A DNA stretch of 28,533 bases, from contig JAEDFW010000010.1 in NCBI GenBank assembly GCA_016297855.1, positions 1 through 28,533 on the forward strand, read 5' to 3'. Each line of letters begins with the position of its first letter. Position 1 is the stretch's first letter. Positions 24,535 through 28,533 of this stretch are shown here, in pieces. The notes beneath the pieces are model-generated. The model was not told the DNA's origin. It saw nothing but the letters and a program-made list of their open reading frames with translations, and did not search any database. Position numbers and translations under genes: made by a program. Source of the stretch: Oscillospiraceae bacterium (GTDB lineage Bacteria > Bacillota > Clostridia > Oscillospirales > Oscillospiraceae).

Positions 24535-25100
24535 TGGGCTATACAAACGATCTGGTGCGCCTGCTGCGGCCGCTGGGCGTGTACAGCTTTGACGCGGGCA
24601 GCTTTTCGCTGGCAGAGCTTCAGGCGCTGGGCGGTGCGCTTGACGCTCTGGACGAGTACGCACAGGCAATGCAGCGCGAATCGGTCGTCATGACGGCTAC
24701 GGGCGAGGGGCTTGATCAGATGCTTTCGCTGTTCCGAAGCCGTACGATCGCGCAGAGCGTCGAAGCCAAGCGAGCGGCCATTGCGGGATTTCTCAGTGTT
24801 GGCGGCGACAGCTTTACACTTGCTGCGCTGCGCGGCTGCATCTGTGCCTGCGGCGTGGCGTGTCAGCTGGATGAAACGGACGCGGTGAACCGTGTGGTCG
24901 TCTCGTTTCCGGGGATCATGGGCATCCCGGAGGGCTTTGCACAGGCGCAGACGGTGATCGAGGACATCCTGCCCTGCCAGCTGGAGATTGTGTACTTTTT
25001 CCGTTACTGTACCTGGGGCGAGACGATGGAGTACGGGCTTACCTGGGGTGCGCTTAACGCGATGACGTGGCATGACTGGCGGCACTATACGCAAGAATAA
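24534..25100 (+). CDS. Tail protein of the XkdU/YmfQ (DUF2313) family
   Basis: 188 residues from the ATG at 24534 (GTG at 24531 possible). LVRLLRPLGVYSFDAGSFSL, then ALDALDEYAQAMQRES, fits the YmfQ/gpI-like proteins that connect the J-type wedge to the fibre. The C-terminal half has GDSFTLAALRGCICACGV and ends WHDWRHYTQE, a tryptophan-rich finish usual for this family. GGAGGGCG precedes the start. Confidence 0.82.
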   Translation: MGYTNDLVRLLRPLGVYSFDAGSFSLAELQALGGALDALDEYAQAMQRESVVMTATGEGLDQMLSLFRSRTIAQSVEAKRAAIAGFLSVGGDSFTLAALRGCICACGVACQLDETDAVNRVVVSFPGIMGIPEGFAQAQTVIEDILPCQLEIVYFFRYCTWGETMEYGLTWGALNAMTWHDWRHYTQE

Positions 25101-25224
25101 TACCCGCCGGTTCAGCCATGGAAGGGCTGTTTGCCGGAAGGCAGCTGCGGTGGACTGATCCGCTGCGAACGTACGGCAATGCTCAAAGCCGCAGCGGAGG
25201 CACCGCTGCAGAAAGGAAGCAAAG
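25101..25224 (+). other. Largest non-coding gap inside the phage operon
   Basis: These 124 bases hold no convincing gene. They contain GC-rich inverted repeats, the clearest being GCAGCGG (25191-25197) with CCGCTGC (25203-25209), and a GAAAGGAAG ribosome binding site for the fibre gene. A short open frame starting at 25118 overlaps the fibre gene out of frame and shows no family features. Confidence 0.5.
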
Positions 25225-26385
25225 ATGCAGATTTTACATTTTACGGTCACCGGTCAGAATATTCATACCGAAACGCAGGACGTGCTTGTTGTTGAGGGCT
25301 CACGCCGGTATGTTTTCGCGGCGTTTGCGCTCGACGATGCGTGGGACGGACTGACAGTCTGCGCGCTGTTTGAAAACGACTCTCTGCACAGTGATGCTGT
25401 GAAAAAAATGATCACGCAGGAGCCGGTCGAGGTTCCACCGGAGGTACTTGTGACCGGGCGGCTGCGCATTGGGCTTGTAGGCCTGGCCGATGACGGTGCA
25501 GTGCGGCTGACGACCAAGCGCATGTTTGATGCGATTCCGGTGTACCAGTCTGGCGGCACAGGCGGCGAGGATGCACAGACCGTCACACCGGAGCTTTGGG
25601 AGCAGTCGCTGTCTGCGATCGGTACGCTTAGCGAGTTGGAGACCGAGAACAAGTCCAATCTTGTCGCGGCAATCAATGAGGCGCGCCGGATGGGCGCAGG
25701 AGATTCTGCCGGCTACACGCCTGTCAAGGGAACAGACTATTTTACCGATGCGGAAAAGCAGGAGATCGCGGAGGCTGCCGCAGAAATGGTGAGTATCCCG
25801 ACCGCGCTGCCAAATCCGAACGCACTGACGTTTACAGGAGCTGCGACCGGCAGTTATGACGGCTCTGCTCCGCTGAGTGTGGAGATTCCGGGCGGAGGTA
25901 GCGGCAACAATGACTGGGAACTGCTGGCGGACGTCACGTTGACGGAGGACGTGGCAACCATTGCTATCACACAAACGCCGTCCGGCGAGGCGTTCTCGGT
26001 GCGGGAACTTGTAATTATCGGTACACCTATTAGCGACGGGACAAACAAAACTGTGCAATTCGCGCCATACGCAACGGAGATTAAATACGGCGTCGAGCTT
26101 ATGTCTCTGGGAGAAGTGTTATCATCCACAGATGGTGGGACGTCCTATCTCAGCGCTCTCATTCAGGTTCTGCCGGAAGTGGTGTATTCGAGAACGCAGT
26201 ACAGCCTCTATAACAGTGATGTCGGATACGCAAATAAGCTTAATGCAAGTCGTTTACGCAATGAGGCCAATGTGAGTTCTGCAGAAAACGGCGATCCAAT
26301 CACAAAATTTGCTATCGGAGTTTGGTCTGGCGGAACGGCCGGCGTATTCCGCGCCGGAACGAAAATGAGAGTATACGGGAGGTAG
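25225..26385 (+). CDS. Phage tail fibre/receptor-binding protein
   Basis: 386 residues. Residues 1-110 form a beta-sandwich-like attachment domain (FALDDAWDGLTVCALFENDS) common to upper-baseplate and fibre proteins of Clostridia phages. A linker (about 111-165) contains the ELETENKSNLVAAINEARRM helix, and YTPVKGTDYFTDAEKQEIAE at 164-183 is a widespread phage fibre motif. From about 230 to the end the chain looks like a separate receptor-binding tip. The DNA for this last part is clearly AT-richer than the rest of the operon, which suggests exchange of the tip. Host range is likely set here. Confidence 0.8.
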   Translation: MQILHFTVTGQNIHTETQDVLVVEGSRRYVFAAFALDDAWDGLTVCALFENDSLHSDAVKKMITQEPVEVPPEVLVTGRLRIGLVGLADDGAVRLTTKRMFDAIPVYQSGGTGGEDAQTVTPELWEQSLSAIGTLSELETENKSNLVAAINEARRMGAGDSAGYTPVKGTDYFTDAEKQEIAEAAAEMVSIPTALPNPNALTFTGAATGSYDGSAPLSVEIPGGGSGNNDWELLADVTLTEDVATIAITQTPSGEAFSVRELVIIGTPISDGTNKTVQFAPYATEIKYGVELMSLGEVLSSTDGGTSYLSALIQVLPEVVYSRTQYSLYNSDVGYANKLNASRLRNEANVSSAENGDPITKFAIGVWSGGTAGVFRAGTKMRVYGR

Positions 26386-26388
26386 CGC

Positions 26389-26907
26389 ATGAAAGTCTAT
26401 GGAAATGGTGTGATCCGCGACATGACGTCGAAAGAAATCGCGGAAATGGAAGAACTTCGGCTGCGTTACGAAGCCGAGGAAAAGCACCGCCCGCTGACCT
26501 CTGAGGAAGTCACCGCAATGCTCATCCGTCAGCAGATCAACACGCTCGCGGTTGACGATCAGACGGCACTGCGCATGACGGAGTTTTACCCGGAATGGAC
26601 AAGCGGGCAGGCGTATACGGCAGCGTATAAAGTGCGGTATGGCGGCAAGCTGTGGCGCTGCGTGCAGGCGCACACAGCGCAATCCGGATGGGAGCCGTCC
26701 ACCGCAACAGCGAGCCTGTGGGAGCAAATCTGCGAGAGCCACGACGGTACGCTGGCTGACCCAATCCCGTACAGCGGAAACATGGCACTGGAAAACGGGA
26801 AGTATTACACGCAGGACGGCGTGACGTATCTCTGCACGCGCGATACAGGGAATCCGGTGTACAATGCTCTTGCTGATTTGGTTGGCATCTATGTGCAGGC
26901 CGTGTGA
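26389..26907 (+). CDS. Phage protein with CBM5/12-like carbohydrate-binding module
   Basis: 172 residues. Residues 1-60 are a charged helical arm (MTSKEIAEMEELRLRYEAEE) like those of fibre-associated XkdW-type proteins. Residues 66-112 resemble a chitin-binding type 3 (CBM5/12) module: FYPEWTSGQAYTAAYKVRYG, then LWRCVQAHTAQSGWEPSTA and LWEQI, with the conserved aromatic residues. It probably helps the particle bind cell-surface glycan, or assists fibre assembly. GGAGGTAG lies just before the ATG and overlaps the fibre stop codon. Confidence 0.78.
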   Translation: MKVYGNGVIRDMTSKEIAEMEELRLRYEAEEKHRPLTSEEVTAMLIRQQINTLAVDDQTALRMTEFYPEWTSGQAYTAAYKVRYGGKLWRCVQAHTAQSGWEPSTATASLWEQICESHDGTLADPIPYSGNMALENGKYYTQDGVTYLCTRDTGNPVYNALADLVGIYVQAV

Positions 26908-27620
26908 TGACAGAACTGCGGATGAACAGCGCGATCCGTGCAATGCACTACGGCGGCGTGCGTAGCCTTGGTAGCATCACAGCTATTGTATTTCACTACA
27001 CGGCGAATCAGGGTACTTCGGCATCCGCGCTTGGCAACGCCAGATATTTTGCAGCGGGAAGCGAAGGGCGCAAGGCAAGCGCGCACTATATCGTGGACGA
27101 TGGCGATGTTGCCTATGAGTGCGTACCGCTTGACCGTATCGCTTGGGCGGTTGGCGACGGAAGCGGCGGTACGATGGGAAAACTCATCAACAACACGAAT
27201 TCCGTGTCCATTGAAATGGTGTCTCACACCAAAGACGGCGTATCGTTTATCCCGGAAAAGACAATGGTGAACGCCGGCCGGCTGTACCGGATGCTGCGCA
27301 AGAAGCTGCCGAATGTAAAATACATCGCGCGGCATTATGATGTCAGCATGAAGCTGTGCCCGCTTCCGCTGCTTGATGCGGAGAAATGGGACGCATTCCA
27401 GAAAGAAGTCAGGGAGGGGCTGGATATGACCAAAGATGAACTGCTCAGCACAAAGGGAACGGGAGACAATCCCAGCGCATGGGCGAAGGAAGCTACGGAC
27501 TGGGCAAAGAAAAACAAGATCTTCAACGGAGATGCCACTGGCGGTTACGGCTGGCAGCAGCCCATTACCAGAGAGGCCCTGGCGCAGGTCCTGTATCATT
27601 TTGCAAAAGTATTGCAGTAA
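26907..27620 (+). CDS. Endolysin: N-acetylmuramoyl-L-alanine amidase with SLH-like C-terminus
   Basis: 237 residues from the ATG at 26907, which overlaps the previous stop by one base; a GTG at 26904 is the alternative. Residues 20-165 are an Amidase_2 domain with zinc ligands H30, H143 and C151 (VFHYTAN, ARHYDVSMKLC), SAHY at 58-61 and E103. It cleaves the amide bond between muramic acid and L-alanine in peptidoglycan. Residues 178-232 resemble one S-layer-homology repeat (WAKEATDWAKKNKIFNG through WQQPITREALAQVLYHF), likely for wall anchoring. No holin gene is seen next to it, so release would need another route. Last gene of the phage operon. Confidence 0.9.
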   Translation: MTELRMNSAIRAMHYGGVRSLGSITAIVFHYTANQGTSASALGNARYFAAGSEGRKASAHYIVDDGDVAYECVPLDRIAWAVGDGSGGTMGKLINNTNSVSIEMVSHTKDGVSFIPEKTMVNAGRLYRMLRKKLPNVKYIARHYDVSMKLCPLPLLDAEKWDAFQKEVREGLDMTKDELLSTKGTGDNPSAWAKEATDWAKKNKIFNGDATGGYGWQQPITREALAQVLYHFAKVLQ

Positions 27621-27641
27621 TCGAGCTGCAAAAATAGCAGA

Positions 27642-27668
27642 AGAGCCGCCCACCCGGGCGGCTCTTTT
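27642..27668 (+). terminator. Terminator of the phage operon
   Basis: AGAGCCGCCC (27642-27651) pairs with GGGCGGCTCT (27656-27665) around ACCC, followed by further T residues. It lies 21 bases after the lysin stop codon and closes the whole phage transcription unit. Confidence 0.88.
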
Positions 27669-27710
27669 CGCTGCACAGAACGGACACCTTCTGCCTGCGC
27701 GGCTTTGGCA

Positions 27711-28056
27711 TCACAGCGTTTTTTGATACCATGCCATGACCGCAGCCAGATTCTCCTCGCTGACGCGGCTGCCGCCGTGCAGCAGCAGTTCCAGCATGGC
27801 ATCTTCGTCGGGCGTGCGGTCTTTTTTATTAGCCAGTGCCTTGCCTGCAGTTTTTGCCATGATCGTCATCATCAGCCGGTAGACGCCCCGCAGCCGAGTG
27901 ATGTCAAAGCCGCCCTGCAGCATAAAGACGGGCATGGAGGCAGGCAGCGCCTTGGCCTGTTCGAGCGTATCCACATGGATAAACTGCGCAGGGATCGCGT
28001 TTGATGCGCAGTATTGCTGCAACTTCTCGATCCGCTGCTTCCATTTTACAAGGCAT
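27711..28056 (-). pseudogene. Truncated flavodoxin-domain gene (3' part)
   Basis: From about 28050 down to the stop at 27711 the minus strand encodes the C-terminal two thirds of a flavodoxin-domain protein of the Clostridia type: VDTLEQAKALPASMPVFMLQ, GGFDITRLRGVYRLMMTIMA, then KKDRTPDEDAMLELL and SEENLAAVMAWYQ. The N-terminal part, with the FMN phosphate-binding loop, is missing. Upstream of residue WKQRI the open frame continues to 28178, but that part is antisense to another gene fragment and is not flavodoxin-like. The product cannot bind FMN normally. The break is on the side away from the phage, so phage insertion alone did not cause it. Confidence 0.65.
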
Positions 28057-28192
28057 GGTATGAAGGCTCCAAATGCGAATACCTGCTGCATACCCCTGAC
28101 CAGAAGCACTTTGACTACAGAAACTATTATGACAGCTATTTTACACCCACCTGGACATTGAAACCCTGGTGGAGGCAATCAACCAGATTTAA
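28041..28192 (+). pseudogene. Frameshifted 3' fragment of an unidentified gene
   Basis: The plus strand encodes a protein-like stretch, FYKAWYEGSKCEYLLHTPDQ then KHFDYRNYYDSY (to 28139). It continues in another frame as FYTHLDIETLVEAINQI and stops at TAA (28190-28192). Loss of one T in the run at 28139-28142 would explain the shift; a sequencing error is also possible. No start codon or upstream part is present, as it begins where the flavodoxin remnant breaks off. The family is not recognised. Confidence 0.45.
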
Positions 28193-28221
28193 GAGAGTAC
28201 ACCATGAAAACGCTGATAACG

Positions 28222-28261
28222 AAAAAGCAGGAGATGTTCTCCTTGCGGATACATCTCCTGC
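28222..28261 (-). terminator. Minus-strand terminator downstream of rpsI
   Basis: GCAGGAGATGT (28227-28237) pairs perfectly with ACATCTCCTGC (28251-28261), with a 13-base loop. On the minus strand the stem is followed by TTTTT (28222-28226). It lies 184 bases beyond the rpsI stop codon and is the only clear terminator for that operon in the window. Confidence 0.7.
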
Positions 28262-28293
28262 TCATCAGGTTTCGGTTTTCGCTTGCGATATTT

Positions 28294-28322
28294 GTTCCTT
28301 GCTTGCTCCTTGCTCGCTCCTT
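28294..28322. repeat. 11-bp tandem repeat, about 2.7 copies
   Basis: The units GTTCCTTGCTT, GCTCCTTGCTC and GCTCCTTA follow each other directly with one or two changes. They lie in the non-coding stretch 28262-28444 between rpsI and its terminator, which otherwise shows no gene. Confidence 0.5.
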
Positions 28323-28444
28323 ACGCAGTCAAGCACAGCACAATCCAGGAACACGCAGAACTCCAAAAACTTCGATAAATCCAACAAAACAGCGTTCTAA
28401 GACGGACTGAAAAGCGGTGGAATTTATCTCTTGGAGAAGTCTGG

Positions 28445-28533
28445 TTAACGCTTGCTGAACTGGGGCGCGCGGCGGGCGGCCTTGAGACCGTACTTCTTTC
28501 TTTCCTTCATTCTCGGGTCGCGGGTCAGGAAAC
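28445..28533 (-). CDS. rpsI: 30S ribosomal protein S9, C-terminal part
   Basis: The minus strand from the window edge encodes the end of S9: FLTRDPRMKERKKYGL followed by KAARRAPQFSKR and TAA (28445-28447). The SKR end is the universal S9 tail that reaches the decoding centre and contacts P-site tRNA. The gene runs out of the window; rplM normally precedes rpsI in the same operon. It anchors the right side of the window as core chromosome. Confidence 0.96.
   Translation of the reverse strand, partial: FLTRDPRMKERKKYGLKAARRAPQFSKR

Larger units (their letters stand above)
12541..27670 (+). mobile_element. PBSX (xkd)-type phage structural cassette without integrase
   Basis: Eighteen plus-strand genes in canonical phage late order run without a break: small and large terminase, portal, protease, decoration, major capsid, connectors, sheath, tube, baseplate, fibre and lysin. 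Synteny matches the Bacillus PBSX xkd region, a contractile-tail defective phage. Integrase, excisionase, repressor, replication genes, a holin and a full tape-measure gene are absent. No flanking direct repeats were seen by eye. Base composition resembles the host except in the fibre tip. It is either a decayed prophage or a domesticated particle; the outer limits are set here by the two terminators. Confidence 0.85.

Noticed and set aside
25191..25209. Possible terminator hairpin before the fibre gene
   Set aside because: The stem is only 7 bp and no T-run follows; the ribosome binding site of the fibre gene comes directly after it.
25118..25354. 78-codon open frame before the fibre gene
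   Set aside because: It overlaps the fibre gene out of frame, has no ribosome binding site and no holin-like membrane segment.
12409..27720. Attachment-site repeats flanking the phage cassette
   Set aside because: Visual comparison of 12409-12557 with 27621-27720 showed only unrelated terminator stems, no shared direct repeat; a computed repeat search would be decisive.
28204..28410. 68-codon plus-strand open frame beginning MKTLITKKQ
   Set aside because: It runs through the minus-strand terminator of rpsI and the 11-bp tandem repeat and resembles no protein family.
1..28533. CRISPR arrays, tRNA genes, retroelements with variable repeats, insertion sequences
   Set aside because: No regular spaced repeats, no tRNA cloverleaf with CCA end, no reverse transcriptase and no transposase motif was recognised on either strand.

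Overview
The window looks like the chromosome of a GC-rich member of the Clostridia (Bacillota), most likely an Oscillospiraceae/Ruminococcaceae-type gut bacterium. The pointers are strong AGGAGG-type ribosome binding sites, TTGACT/TATCAT-type promoters, a preQ1-type leader on queT, a PBSX-type phage late operon, and an S-layer-homology tail on the phage lysin. The genus is inferred, not shown.

Positions 1-5270 hold host genes. A 3' scrap of a plus-strand gene is followed by a cluster of back-to-back palindromes. Then, on the minus strand, come queT with a promoter, preQ1-I-like aptamer and attenuator; a class I/II aminotransferase with its terminator; a SnoaL-like protein and a MATE exporter in one operon; and a LacI-family regulator.

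Positions 5430-12408 carry a tight plus-strand operon, divergent from the LacI gene. Its first product is a 1565-residue protein that strings together an HD hydrolase, a helical-repeat scaffold, a NadD-like nucleotidyltransferase, a possible GNAT fold and a PRPP-binding-like segment. A 4-base overlap leads to a lactate/malate-dehydrogenase-like protein with an extra N-terminal domain and altered active site, and a 1-base overlap leads to a flavodoxin-fold FMN-reductase-like protein. This is the best candidate in the window for an undescribed system, possibly nicotinamide or nucleotide cofactor chemistry; that function is inference.

Positions 12541-27670 are one uninterrupted plus-strand phage structural operon of PBSX (xkd) type: terminase, portal, XkdF-like protease, decoration and major capsid proteins, connectors, contractile sheath and tube, baseplate, fibre, and an amidase-SLH lysin. 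No integrase, repressor, replication gene, recognisable holin or normal tape-measure gene is present. It may be a remnant or a domesticated particle (defective-phage or gene-transfer-agent-like).

Positions 27711-28533 are decayed flank: the 3' part of a flavodoxin-domain gene fused to a frameshifted fragment of another gene, a terminator, and the C-terminus of ribosomal protein S9 (rpsI) on the minus strand.
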